From Chitinophagaceae bacterium UBA2793 (GTDB lineage Bacteria > Bacteroidota > Bacteroidia > Chitinophagales > Chitinophagaceae), in assembly GCA_002352045.1 (NCBI GenBank), contig DEHT01000017.1:25205-43517 (forward strand): a DNA stretch of 18,313 bases, in the 5' to 3' direction. Position numbers and translations under genes: made by a program. The notes under the pieces are model-generated. The model saw only the letters and a list, made by a program, of their open reading frames with translations. It was not told where the DNA came from and ran no database searches. Shown piece after piece: positions 1-7,458 of the stretch (position 1 is its first letter; every line of letters starts with the position of its first letter).

Positions 1-805
1 CTGCTCGTTCGGGTTGTGTTACAGTCATAGCAGGAACCGAACCGGTAGCACCAATGCTATTGCGGGTGTTGGCACTTGCCTGGTCGAGCGTATTTAAAAA
101 GTCAACGTATTGTTGTTTGCTAAATTCGTATTTTAAAATCCAAAAAGCATTATAGCCTTTTGGGAAAGCAGCGGGTATGGTTCCTGAATTATCGAAATTA
201 CCATCTGCATATAATTCTCCGGCCGCCGTACCACAGTTAATGGCATTTTCACTTGTAATAGGGAACCATGTATCTACCGCACCATCTCTAAACTTATAAG
301 TTTCTGCCGAAGCATTGCCCAGGTTGAATGGGCTTTGTGGAATATATACCATTTCCACAGCATATACTTTTACTTCTACATTTTCATTATCCAACACTCC
401 ATCTGCGCCATAGTTCCAGCGAATAGCTGCATTGGCATAGTTTACATCGCCGGTGCCATTGGCGTTTCTATACACAAAAACACCCTTACCATCGCTGGAA
501 GGTTGTACAGTACTGCCGGCTGGTGCAGTTTGTCCGCTGGCATTTATGGTTGCGTGCAACCATACCGAAGTACTTTGCTTACGGTATTTTACAAATACCC
601 AGCAGCCATCGTAGTTTGACTCGTTGGTGTTGGTGCGCCAACTGTTTTTCCAGTTGATAGAAAACTGCACATTGGTATAATGTGTGTTTAATGGGCCTGA
701 AGTGGTTTGCCCGGTTAAGGATACATTGGTAACCACCACATCGTTGGCCATTGCAAAAAGGTTAATGCAAAACAGGCCGATAAATAAAAGGGTAATTCTT
801 TTCAT
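1..805 (-). CDS. Secreted FGE/SUMF1-like protein, 3' part cut by window edge
   Basis: This reading frame is open without interruption from an ATG at 805 down to base 1, giving 268 residues; the C-terminus lies outside the window. Residues 1-20 form a signal peptide (KR, then a hydrophobic run, ending AMA before NDVVV). Residues 21-145 look like an exported beta-rich domain of no family I can name. From about residue 150 the text VEMVYIPQSPFNLG, then FPKGYNAFWILKYEFSKQQY, matches the start of the formylglycine-generating-enzyme (SUMF1/EgtB/PvdO) fold, in which an IPGGxFxMG-like strand is followed by a 'yPVevTwyqYxxFl'-like segment. The active-site half is missing, so catalysis cannot be judged. 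Many Bacteroidota carry such exported proteins with no proven sulfatase partner. It lies downstream of the response regulator gene on the same strand, but probably has its own promoter. The FGE-like call is fairly safe; the substrate is unknown. Confidence 0.8.
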   Translation of the reverse strand, partial: MKRITLLFIGLFCINLFAMANDVVVTNVSLTGQTTSGPLNTHYTNVQFSINWKNSWRTNTNESNYDGCWVFVKYRKQSTSVWLHATINASGQTAPAGSTVQPSSDGKGVFVYRNANGTGDVNYANAAIRWNYGADGVLDNENVEVKVYAVEMVYIPQSPFNLGNASAETYKFRDGAVDTWFPITSENAINCGTAAGELYADGNFDNSGTIPAAFPKGYNAFWILKYEFSKQQYVDFLNTLDQASANTRNSIGATGSVPAMTVTQPERA

Positions 806-807
806 AA

Positions 808-840
808 CGAAGATAATTTTATAGCACAAATTTATCTTCG
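808..840. repeat. 9-bp inverted repeat in front of the FGE-like gene
   Basis: CGAAGATAA at 808-816 and TTATCTTCG at 832-840 are exact reverse complements separated by 15 bases. The downstream edge is 3 bp from the start codon of the minus-strand gene that begins at 805. A perfect -7 type box TAAATTTG (minus strand, 827-834) overlaps the right arm. The repeat could be an operator or a leader hairpin; no regulator is known. Confidence 0.5.
827..834 (-). promoter_or_regulatory. Putative -7 box of FGE-like gene
   Basis: On the minus strand this reads TAAATTTG, a full match to the Bacteroidota -7 consensus TAnnTTTG, 21 bases before the ATG at 805. A second, weaker copy (TATCTTCG, 808-815) sits only 2 bases from the ATG. 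No clear -33 TTG was located. Confidence 0.45.
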
Positions 841-841
841 C

Positions 842-874
842 AAAAAAAGCTAGCTATACCGTCTGCAGGGTATA
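842..874 (-). terminator. Weak intrinsic terminator after response regulator gene
   Basis: Immediately after the regulator stop codon, the minus strand reads TATACC, 8 loop bases, GGTATA, then GCTAGC and a run of seven T. The stem is only 6 bp and the T-run is 6 bases away, so termination would be inefficient and read-through into the FGE-like gene is possible. Confidence 0.35.
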
Positions 875-875
875 T

Positions 876-1526
876 TTATAAAACATTGCGTTGAAGAATA
901 TTGTTTTCGTAAGCCCATTTAACCAGCGTTAGAGCATTGCCTGTACCGGTTTTTCGCATAATATTTTTTCGGTGGGTTTCTACCGTTAGTAAGGATATAT
1001 TTAGCGTAGCAGCAATTTCTTTACTGGAATAATCTTTTTCTATTAATTCAATCAACTGCTTTTCCCGGTTGGTAATTTTTACGGTTGAAAGTTGTTTTCT
1101 TTTTTCACTTAGTTTTTCTAATTCAGCAATAATAATATCGGGGAAATATATTCCGCCGTTATATACTTTTTGAATGGCAGTAGCCAGTTCGTCGGCATTG
1201 GTTTGTTTTAAAAGATAGCCGGCAATATCGGCGCCTTCAATCATATCGCTCACCGTTTGGGCCTGGCCACTCATGCTGAGTGCTATTATTTTAATATGAG
1301 GGTAAGTAGTTTTTACTTTATTGGCCAGTTCGCTACCATTCATTACGGGCATCATTACATCGGTTAATAAAATATCCACGTTCATGTTTGCCAATTCCTC
1401 CATCATTTCCGTAGCGCTATTGGAAGTAACAACTACCTGCAAACGATCGTTTTTGTTAAGCAGGGCTACCAGGCCATCAATTATTATTTGATGATCGTCC
1501 ACTATGGCAATTTTAATCTTTTGCAT
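876..1526 (-). CDS. NarL/FixJ-family response regulator
   Basis: This is a DNA-binding response regulator of 216 residues when started at the ATG at 1526. Residues 1-120 are a receiver domain: acidic pair D10-D11 in IAIVDDHQ, phospho-acceptor D56 in DILLTDVMMP, conserved S84 and K107 in GYLLKQT. Residues about 150-212 are a LuxR-type helix-turn-helix (ITNREKQLIELIEKDYSSKE, then LLTVETHRKNIMRKTG). The frame extends upstream to 1568, but those residues lie inside the kinase gene and do not fit the family start. An ATG at 1535 is an equal alternative; neither has a Shine-Dalgarno site. The start lies inside the end of the kinase gene (14-bp overlap), so the two are probably translationally coupled and form a cognate pair. 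Known for the family: phosphorylation by a HisKA_3 kinase changes DNA binding. Target genes are unknown; the FGE-like gene next door is only a candidate. Confidence 0.93.
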   Translation of the reverse strand: MQKIKIAIVDDHQIIIDGLVALLNKNDRLQVVVTSNSATEMMEELANMNVDILLTDVMMPVMNGSELANKVKTTYPHIKIIALSMSGQAQTVSDMIEGADIAGYLLKQTNADELATAIQKVYNGGIYFPDIIIAELEKLSEKRKQLSTVKITNREKQLIELIEKDYSSKEIAATLNISLLTVETHRKNIMRKTGTGNALTLVKWAYENNILQRNVL

Positions 1527-3462
1527 GTTTTTCATTTGCCGGTATAAAAATAGTAACCACAGTTCCATTGCCGGGGCTACTGTCCCACTCTACTTTTCCA
1601 TTTAAAAATTCTACCCTGGTTTTAATATTCTGTAAACCTAATCCGGCTTGTTGATTTTCTTTAAAAATTTTTTGAACATCAAATCCATTGCCATTATCTT
1701 CCAAAAGGACTGAAGTACCTTCCTGGTTATGATGCAGCGATATATCCAGTTCGGTTGCCTGCGCATGTTTAATAGTATTGTTTACGCACTCTTGAATTAC
1801 CCTGTAGAGGATAGACTCTGTAATTTCATTCAAAGGCTTGTCTAATCCTTCGTGGTGAAGATTTATTGCAATAATTTTTCTGTCAATTTGTTTGGTAAAA
1901 TCTTTTAAAGCTCCCTGTAAACCTTTGTTCATTAATGCGCCGGGCATCATGCTATGACTTACTTCTCGTACTTCTTTACAACCTTCGCCAACCATTGCTA
2001 TGGCTTTTGATAAAGATTGTTGTTGCTGAGGTTGCAAAGTAGCCATTTCTGGTTCTAATGCCTGCAGGTTCATCCATGCAGCCAGCATTACCTGGCCCAC
2101 ACCATCGTGTAGTTCTGCCGCTATGCGCCTTCGTTCCTGATCTTCTACCTGTAATATTTCGAGTGTGGCTTTTTCTCTTTGCCGAAGAATGGCTTCCTGC
2201 AACTCTTTTTCTTTTTTAATTTTATATCTGCGGTAAAGTAACCAGCCCGATAAAATGAGCGAAGCCAGTAAAACAACACCACCGGTAAGCATTAGTTTTT
2301 GACGAGATAATTTTACCTGCTGTAATGCGATGGTTTGTTCTTTTTTTTCTGTTTCATACAACTCTCTTAATTCGGCTATTTTGTTTTCTGATTTTTCGTT
2401 AATAATCCTGTCTTTTATATTGGCTGCAGAATCTTTAGCAGCATTGGCTTTTATAAAATTTTTTTGGTTGGAATATAGCTGCCCCAATGCTTTCCATGCA
2501 TGTAGCTTTAGCTGATTTTCTTTAATACTGTCTGACAGATGAATTGCTTTTAAAAAAAAGTTTTCGGCCTCGGGTAGTTGATGTTGTTTTAACGATAGCT
2601 GGCCAAGGGTTAAATAATTATCAACCATATAATGCAATATGCCCGATGCGGAATCTAATTGAATGCATTGCAAAAAATAATACCGTGCACTATCGGGCCG
2701 GTTGCTATACATATAACAGTTGCCAAGGTTATTGTAAAAAGATGATATTAGTTTTGACGAACCCATTTTTTCAGCTTGTTCAATACCCATTCTGTCAATG
2801 GTAATGGCGCTATCAAACTGGTTGTTCATGCCATAAATATTTGCCAGGGTTTGCGCCGCATTTAAATACGAATGCATATCATTGGCTTTTTTAGTGATTT
2901 CCATTGCCTGCACAATGTATTTTTTTGCAGCCGGCACATCATTTTTTACCTGGTACACTTCTCCAATATTTGCCAACACACCACCCATGCCTTTTACATT
3001 GTTTGCTTTTTCAAAGAGCTTTAGCGCTTTAAAAAAATGTGTTAATGCATTGGCGTAATCCGATTTTTTTAAGTAATAAACGCCCACACCATTGTATGCC
3101 CTTGCCTTTAAGCTATCGGCCCGGGAGTTTTCCAAAAGCTCAATGGCATGTTGGTAATGTTTTAATGATAGTTCGGGCTTATTACCGGAATGCACCCTGC
3201 CTTTACCAATTAATGCCATGGCTTTATAAACATTGGGCAAATGTTGAGCAGCAGAATCAATAAGGTTGGCATAAAGTAAAACGGTGTCGCCATCTGCAGG
3301 TGTATAAGTGGTTAATAGCTGGTACCACTCATTTATCTGTTGGATGTCTTTATTTTCGGAAGACTTATTTCGGTTACAGGAAATAGTTATGGATATCAAT
3401 AATGCAATTGATAACAATAAGTATTTGTTTGAAGTAATTGGTTTGCCGGATAGCAATGTCAT
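1513..3462 (-). CDS. TPR sensor histidine kinase (HisKA_3 type)
   Basis: This 649-residue kinase would phosphorylate the overlapping NarL-type regulator. Residues 1-28 are a hydrophobic signal-like segment ending ITISC, where C29 could be a lipidation site. Residues about 76-360 are tetratricopeptide repeats (for example AYNGVGVYYLKKSDYANALTH). A membrane helix spans about 391-411, followed by a short coiled coil. The HisKA_3 dimerisation domain carries the phospho-acceptor H452 in RRRIAAELHDGVGQ. The HATPase domain has N561/N562 in QECVNNTIKHAQ, D589 in LLEDNGNGFD, and a G-box GLGLQNIKTR at about 607-616. I chose the ATG at 3462 because AAAGGAC lies 8-9 bases upstream; the frame itself runs to 3534. 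The inferred topology has the TPR domain in the periplasm and the kinase in the cytoplasm. TPR-HisKA_3 kinases paired with LuxR-type regulators are common in Bacteroidota; the signal is unknown. Confidence 0.93.
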   Translation of the reverse strand: MTLLSGKPITSNKYLLLSIALLISITISCNRNKSSENKDIQQINEWYQLLTTYTPADGDTVLLYANLIDSAAQHLPNVYKAMALIGKGRVHSGNKPELSLKHYQHAIELLENSRADSLKARAYNGVGVYYLKKSDYANALTHFFKALKLFEKANNVKGMGGVLANIGEVYQVKNDVPAAKKYIVQAMEITKKANDMHSYLNAAQTLANIYGMNNQFDSAITIDRMGIEQAEKMGSSKLISSFYNNLGNCYMYSNRPDSARYYFLQCIQLDSASGILHYMVDNYLTLGQLSLKQHQLPEAENFFLKAIHLSDSIKENQLKLHAWKALGQLYSNQKNFIKANAAKDSAANIKDRIINEKSENKIAELRELYETEKKEQTIALQQVKLSRQKLMLTGGVVLLASLILSGWLLYRRYKIKKEKELQEAILRQREKATLEILQVEDQERRRIAAELHDGVGQVMLAAWMNLQALEPEMATLQPQQQQSLSKAIAMVGEGCKEVREVSHSMMPGALMNKGLQGALKDFTKQIDRKIIAINLHHEGLDKPLNEITESILYRVIQECVNNTIKHAQATELDISLHHNQEGTSVLLEDNGNGFDVQKIFKENQQAGLGLQNIKTRVEFLNGKVEWDSSPGNGTVVTIFIPANEKHAKD

Positions 3463-3471
3463 ACTATTTAG

Positions 3472-3475
3472 TCCT
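3472..3475 (-). promoter_or_regulatory. Shine-Dalgarno site that decides the kinase start
   Basis: The minus strand reads AAAGGACTAAATAGTATG, placing AGGA 9 bases before the ATG at 3462. This is one of the few convincing Shine-Dalgarno sites in the window. It favours this ATG over those at 3483 and 3534. Confidence 0.55.
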
Positions 3476-3670
3476 TTCAACATTATTAGGTGGCTGTAAT
3501 ATAAATAGATTTCATAATCACCAATACTAAACAAACAAAATACTCTCTAAAGGGTATTACAAGTTGAAACCAATTCTAATAAAATGAGTATTCGGGTTTT
3601 AATTAAATAACAAAAAAATGTTCTACCATTTTCCTTCAAAAAAAATCAGATTACCCTGCTCAAGTATATT

Positions 3671-3678
3671 TACCTTCG
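3671..3678 (+). promoter_or_regulatory. Putative -7 box of ldhA
   Basis: TACCTTCG matches TAnnTTTG at all fixed positions but one and lies 4 bases before the ldhA ATG. If it is used, transcription would start at or next to the ATG. It lies in the 220-bp divergent gap 3463-3682, where I see no other conserved element. Confidence 0.4.
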
Positions 3679-3682
3679 AAAA

Positions 3683-4681
3683 ATGAAGATTACCTTTTTC
3701 TCTGCAAAAAAATACGATATCGACAGTTTTACAAAAGCAAATCTGCAATACAACTTTGAACTGGAGTTTTTTGAAACCCACCTTGGGCCTCATAGTATAG
3801 AGATGTTACAAAATGCCGATGCCATTTGTGTTTTTGTAAACGATAAACTCAATCGGCAGGTACTGGAAGGTCTTTCAAAAAAAAACATTAAATATGTGGC
3901 GCTTAGATGCGCCGGTTTTAATAATGTAGATTTAGATGCGGCAAGGGAATTAGGCATAAATGTTTGCAGGGTACCGGCCTACTCCCCCGAAGCAGTGGCA
4001 GAGCATGCGCTGGCATTAATAATGACGCTTAATCGTAAAACACATAAAGCTTACAACAGAGTGAGAGAGCAAAATTTTTCATTGCAGGGATTAATGGGCT
4101 TTAACCTAAATGAGAAAACGGTAGGAGTAATTGGAACCGGAAAAATTGGTGCTGCATTTTGTCGTATTATGCTGGGGATGGGTTGCAAAGTATTGGCTTT
4201 TGATTTAATGGTAAATAAAGAACTTGAAGCGGCAGGTGTTGAATATTTACCTTTAATAGAACTATTACAGCAAAGCCATATTATATCGTTGCATTGCCCA
4301 CTCAACGAACAAACCACACAATTAATAAACCATCAAACCCTTTCCCTCACTCAACCCAAAGTAATGATTATAAATACAGGAAGAGGAAAATTAATAGATA
4401 CCAAAGCTGTAATTGAAGCATTAAAAAATGGCCATGTTGGATACCTGGGAATAGATGTGTACGAGCAGGAAGAAAAACTATTCTTTAAAGATCTTTCTAC
4501 AGAAATTATTCAAGACGATACCCTACAGCGACTGATGAGTTTCCCAAATGTACTGGTAACGGCACACCAGGCATTTTTTACAGAAGAAGCTTTAAATGAA
4601 ATTGCTGATATCACCTTACAAAATGTGCAGGCATTGAGTCAACAAAAACCGCAGGCAGTTGCAAAAGCTTTACTGGCTTGA
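3683..4681 (+). CDS. ldhA: D-lactate dehydrogenase (2-hydroxyacid dehydrogenase family)
   Basis: This cytosolic enzyme would reduce pyruvate to D-lactate with NADH in fermentative metabolism. Its 332 residues are close to the 329 of E. coli LdhA, and the resemblance runs end to end. Examples are ALRCAGFNNVDLDAA (about 73-87), the segment RVPAYSPEAVAEHA, and the NAD-binding glycine motif VGVIGTGKIG (147-156). Catalytic residues of the family are present: R234 in NTGRGKLID, E263 in DVYEQEEKLFF and H295 in VTAHQAFFTEEA. The start follows a -7-like box by 4 bases and no earlier in-frame start is needed. The gene stands alone, divergent from the kinase gene and about 220 bp upstream of mnmA. I see no strong terminator after it, only an AT-rich imperfect hairpin at 4746-4768. 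Other D-2-hydroxyacid dehydrogenases are less similar over the signature stretches, so the identity is firm; in vivo substrate range is inferred. Confidence 0.93.
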   Translation: MKITFFSAKKYDIDSFTKANLQYNFELEFFETHLGPHSIEMLQNADAICVFVNDKLNRQVLEGLSKKNIKYVALRCAGFNNVDLDAARELGINVCRVPAYSPEAVAEHALALIMTLNRKTHKAYNRVREQNFSLQGLMGFNLNEKTVGVIGTGKIGAAFCRIMLGMGCKVLAFDLMVNKELEAAGVEYLPLIELLQQSHIISLHCPLNEQTTQLINHQTLSLTQPKVMIINTGRGKLIDTKAVIEALKNGHVGYLGIDVYEQEEKLFFKDLSTEIIQDDTLQRLMSFPNVLVTAHQAFFTEEALNEIADITLQNVQALSQQKPQAVAKALLA

Positions 4682-4745
4682 AACCTGTGGAGTACTGCTC
4701 AAAAAATTAAAACTTATTACTCTAAGTGAAAGCAACAATAGGTTT

Positions 4746-4768
4746 GCATTATTATGTTATAATATTGC
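4746..4768. other. AT-rich imperfect hairpin between ldhA and mnmA
   Basis: GCATTATTAT and ATAATATTGC pair over 10 bp with one mismatch around a 3-base loop (GTT). No T-run follows, so it is a poor terminator. Nothing else recognisable lies in the gap apart from the mnmA -7 box. Confidence 0.25.
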
Positions 4769-4887
4769 TAAAGTGAGCTAAGACATATTTAAAGTATTTG
4801 ATAAATTAGTTATTTAAGATAGCTGCCATAAACTGATAAGCCTGTTTTCATTTCCCTTTATAGAAAATTAAAACCATTGCCATATTG

Positions 4888-4895
4888 TATCTTTG
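4888..4895 (+). promoter_or_regulatory. -7 box of mnmA, decides its start codon
   Basis: TATCTTTG is a perfect TAnnTTTG match ending 5 bases before the ATG at 4901. It lies inside the longer possible frame that starts at 4877, so the 4877 start is unlikely. Transcription would begin at or within a base or two of the ATG. Confidence 0.55.
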
Positions 4896-4900
4896 CCAAC

Positions 4901-6016
4901 ATGAGCAAAAAAGGTAAAGTATTGGTGGCAATGAGTGGCGGTATAGATAGTACCGTTGCCAGTTTGATGCTTCATAAAGAAGGATACGAAGTAATAGGAA
5001 TTACCATGAAAACCTGGGACTATGCTACCAGCGTAGGTACCACAGGTAAGAAAGAAACGGGCTGCTGCAACTTAGATAGTTTCAATGATGCCCGACTGGC
5101 AGCCGTACAGCATGGTTTTCCGCATTTCATTTTGGACATACGGGATGAATTTGGCGATTTTGTAATTGAAAATTTTGTAGAAGAATATATTGCCGGGCGT
5201 ACACCCAACCCTTGTGTAATGTGCAATACGCATATAAAATGGCGGGCACTTTTAAAAAGAGCCGATGCACTTGGTTGCGATTTTATAGCCACCGGCCACT
5301 ATGCTCAAATTCATCAACACAGCAACGGAAGATTTTTTATTAGCAAAGGTTTAGATGAAAGCAAAGACCAAAGCTATGCGCTTTGGGGCTTACAGCAAGA
5401 TTTACTAAGCCGTACCATTTTGCCCCTGGGCACATATCATAAAACGGCTATTCGCCAAATGGCGCACGACTTTGGCTACCCCGAGCTTGCTAAAAAAAAT
5501 GAGAGCTACGAAATTTGCTTTGTCCCCGATAATGATTACCGTGGTTTTCTGAGGCGCAAAGTACCCGGTTTAGATGAACAGGTTGCTGGTGGAAATTTTG
5601 TTGACCCATCGGGCAATATTTTGGGCAAACATAAAGGCTATCCGTTTTATACCGTTGGGCAACGCAAAGGATTGGATATTGCCCTGGGCAAACCTGCCTT
5701 TGTTACCGAAATTATTCCGGAAACAAATACCGTTGTTTTGGGCGATGAAGAAAATTTAAATAGAACGGAAATGACGGTGAGCGGCCTCAACTGGATGAAA
5801 TACGAAGCTGTATCCGAAGGCATGGAAGCCGTTACAAAAATTCGTTATAAAGATAAAGGTGCCCTTAGCCAACTCTTTACATACGAAAACGGAATAAAAG
5901 TTCGTTTCTACGATGATGTAAAGGGTGTTGCTCCGGGTCAAAGTGCTGTTTTTTATGAGGGTAATGATGTAATTGGCGGTGGCATTATTCAACGCTACCA
6001 ACCCACCGACTTGTAA
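4901..6016 (+). CDS. mnmA: tRNA-specific 2-thiouridylase MnmA
   Basis: MnmA adds sulfur at position 2 of the wobble uridine U34 in tRNAs for Lys, Glu and Gln, activating the base with ATP and taking persulfide sulfur from a relay. The product is 371 residues, the normal length. It has the PP-loop SGGIDS at about 12-17, the NPCVMCN motif with the first catalytic cysteine at C108, and the second catalytic cysteine C206 in SYEICFVPDNDY. The family segments TGHYAQI, DQSYALWGL and YTVGQRKGL are also present. I use the ATG at 4901 rather than 4877, because a perfect promoter -7 box sits between the two and MSKKGKVLVAMSGG is the normal N-terminus. It appears monocistronic: 55 bp follow before a lipoprotein gene with its own weak box. 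No missing residues or frameshift were seen. Confidence 0.96.
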   Translation: MSKKGKVLVAMSGGIDSTVASLMLHKEGYEVIGITMKTWDYATSVGTTGKKETGCCNLDSFNDARLAAVQHGFPHFILDIRDEFGDFVIENFVEEYIAGRTPNPCVMCNTHIKWRALLKRADALGCDFIATGHYAQIHQHSNGRFFISKGLDESKDQSYALWGLQQDLLSRTILPLGTYHKTAIRQMAHDFGYPELAKKNESYEICFVPDNDYRGFLRRKVPGLDEQVAGGNFVDPSGNILGKHKGYPFYTVGQRKGLDIALGKPAFVTEIIPETNTVVLGDEENLNRTEMTVSGLNWMKYEAVSEGMEAVTKIRYKDKGALSQLFTYENGIKVRFYDDVKGVAPGQSAVFYEGNDVIGGGIIQRYQPTDL

Positions 6017-6071
6017 GCAGCCTTTTTTCAACAAAAACAATCTATTTCAAATAAGGTAGTATCTTGTTATT

Positions 6072-6818
6072 ATGAAAAATAAAATTTTCTTATCGTGTGC
6101 TTTGTTAGCAATAGTATTGCTTAGCTCTTGCAGTAAAGAAAAAGATGAAGTAAAAACTGCTTCTATTGAAGATTATAGCCCCTTTGTAGTTGGTAAATAT
6201 ATAACCTATCAATTAGACTCTACTGTAATGATAAACTTTGGAGCGGCACTTGAAATTCGTAGGCACATAGTAAAATATGTAGTAGATGCTGCTATAACGG
6301 ATGCCAACAACCGGCCTTCGTACCGTATTATTCGTTATAAACAAAATGCCATTAATGGAACCTGGACAAGCGATGCTACCTTTATGGCCACTCCCACTAC
6401 CCATGGTCTTGAATTTGTAGAAAACAATATGCGCTACATAAAACTTCGCCTGCCCATTACCAATGGTTATACCTGGAGGGGCAATACGCATATAGATACT
6501 TACTCCATTACTTCGGAAGTAAAATACCTGGCCGACTGGGATTACACTTATGATAGTGTGGCGGTAGCAACAAGTGTAGGCACATTTAATTTAGACGATG
6601 TAATTAAAGTTGATCAGCGGGATGAAATTATTGGCAACCCTGCCGACCCCAATTCTTATAGTGAAATAAATATTGGTGTAGAAAAATATGCCAAAGGAAT
6701 TGGTTTAGTCTATCGCAAGTTTTTACACACCGAATACCAACCCCCTGTTCCGGGAAGTGGTGGACATTTTGCAGAAGGTACATACGGTGTTGAATACACT
6801 ATGATAGATCATAATTAG
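6072..6818 (+). CDS. Predicted lipoprotein of unknown function
   Basis: I do not recognise this 248-residue protein. It begins with a clear type II signal peptide: MKNKIF, a hydrophobic stretch, then a lipobox LLSSC with the lipidated cysteine at C20, followed by the charged linker SKEKDEVK. Export and anchoring to a membrane are therefore well supported. The mature part (about residues 30-248) is rich in beta-type sequence with many Tyr, Thr and Val residues, for example YSPFVVGKYITYQLDSTV and GVEKYAKGIGLVYRKF. The second resembles the closing strand of other Bacteroidota lipoproteins that I know only as hypothetical. There are no cysteines in a catalytic pattern and no enzyme motif. A box resembling TAnnTTTG but one T short (TATCTTG, 6060-6066) lies 5 bases before the ATG, so it is probably transcribed alone. 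Confidence 0.85.
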   Translation: MKNKIFLSCALLAIVLLSSCSKEKDEVKTASIEDYSPFVVGKYITYQLDSTVMINFGAALEIRRHIVKYVVDAAITDANNRPSYRIIRYKQNAINGTWTSDATFMATPTTHGLEFVENNMRYIKLRLPITNGYTWRGNTHIDTYSITSEVKYLADWDYTYDSVAVATSVGTFNLDDVIKVDQRDEIIGNPADPNSYSEINIGVEKYAKGIGLVYRKFLHTEYQPPVPGSGGHFAEGTYGVEYTMIDHN

Positions 6819-6822
6819 AGAT

Positions 6823-6843
6823 ATGAGTTATGAGTTGTGAGTT
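6823..6843. repeat. Heptamer tandem repeat, ATGAGTT x3
   Basis: Three 7-bp units lie in tandem directly after the lipoprotein stop codon: ATGAGTT, ATGAGTT, GTGAGTT. It is one of several short-unit imperfect repeats in the intergenic DNA of this window. No function is assigned. Confidence 0.7.
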
Positions 6844-6890
6844 TCTTTGAACGCTAGTGCGCTGGTTTTTTAATTCAACTCTTCTTTTTT

Positions 6891-6925
6891 TGACTTTTTA
6901 CTTTTAAATTTTTACTTTTTACTTT
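6891..6925. repeat. Heptamer tandem repeat, TTACTTT x5
   Basis: Five 7-bp units: TGACTTT, TTACTTT, TAAATTT, TTACTTT, TTACTTT. The array ends 8 bases before the -7 box of the acetyltransferase gene, so it covers the region where the -33 element should be. It may influence that promoter by its T-richness or by unit number. Confidence 0.7.
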
Positions 6926-6933
6926 CTCCTAAC

Positions 6934-6941
6934 TACTTTTG
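6934..6941 (+). promoter_or_regulatory. -7 box of the acetyltransferase gene
   Basis: TACTTTTG is a perfect TAnnTTTG match with 5 bases before the ATG at 6947, the same spacing as at mnmA. A leaderless or near-leaderless transcript is predicted. Confidence 0.5.
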
Positions 6942-6946
6942 CCTTT

Positions 6947-7396
6947 ATGAAAATTAAAATTCGCAAGGCAGTGAAAGAAGATTGCCCGGCAATGATGGAA
7001 TTGATAAACGAATTGGCAGTTTTTGAAAAAGCCCCTGAGCAGGTTACCGTTTCCTTTGATCATTTTGTAGAAAGTGGATTTGGCACCAATCCCGTGTGGT
7101 GGGCTTTTGTGGCAGAGGTTGACGAAAAAGTAGTAGGTTTTGCTTTATACTATATTCGCTACAGCACCTGGAAAGGACAACGACTTTACTTAGAAGACCT
7201 GCTGGTTACCGAAAGCATGAGAGGCCAGGGTATTGGGCATTTGCTTTTTGATCGCCTGATTGAAGAATGCAAACAAAAAAAATTCAGCGGCATGATGTGG
7301 CAGGTGTTAAACTGGAACGAACCCGCCATTAACTTCTACAAAAAATACAATGCCAATTTAGATAACCAATGGACAAATGGCAGCCTGAATTTTTAA
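6947..7396 (+). CDS. GNAT acetyltransferase, diamine/thialysine N-acetyltransferase-like
   Basis: This 149-residue protein is a single GNAT domain that moves an acetyl group from acetyl-CoA to an amine. It closely follows the spermidine/spermine and thialysine acetyltransferase group (SSAT). Matching segments are IRKAVKEDCPAMMELINELA at the N-terminus, ESGFGTNPVWWAFVAEV in the middle, LYLEDLLVTESMRGQGIG carrying the CoA pyrophosphate loop R92-x-x-G-x-G97, and LNWNEPAINFYKKYNA with the conserved Y131. The C-terminus (NQWTNGSLNF) is shorter than in mammalian SSAT, which runs to about 170 residues; the missing tail lies after the core fold, so activity is not excluded. The substrate cannot be read from sequence: polyamines, thialysine or lysine-like amines are candidates. 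It has its own -7 box 5 bases upstream and an intrinsic terminator about 60 bp downstream, so it is a single-gene unit. Confidence 0.88.
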   Translation: MKIKIRKAVKEDCPAMMELINELAVFEKAPEQVTVSFDHFVESGFGTNPVWWAFVAEVDEKVVGFALYYIRYSTWKGQRLYLEDLLVTESMRGQGIGHLLFDRLIEECKQKKFSGMMWQVLNWNEPAINFYKKYNANLDNQWTNGSLNF

Positions 7397-7458
7397 AGCT
7401 GGTATTCAGGATTAGCGTATTTACATATCCAATTCTACATAAATAAAAAATATAATTT

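Noticed and set aside
335..619. Plus-strand open frame of 94 residues
   Set aside because: It lies wholly antisense to the FGE-like gene, whose own frame is open from 805 to base 1 and carries a signal peptide and family motifs. The plus-strand protein has no recognisable pattern.
4877..4900. Upstream ATG of mnmA at 4877
   Set aside because: The extra eight residues do not match the family, and a perfect -7 box lies between 4877 and the next ATG at 4901.
6947..7396. The acetyltransferase gene as a truncated pseudogene
   Set aside because: Only the tail beyond the GNAT core is shorter than in mammalian SSAT. The CoA loop and the conserved Tyr are intact and no frameshift is seen.
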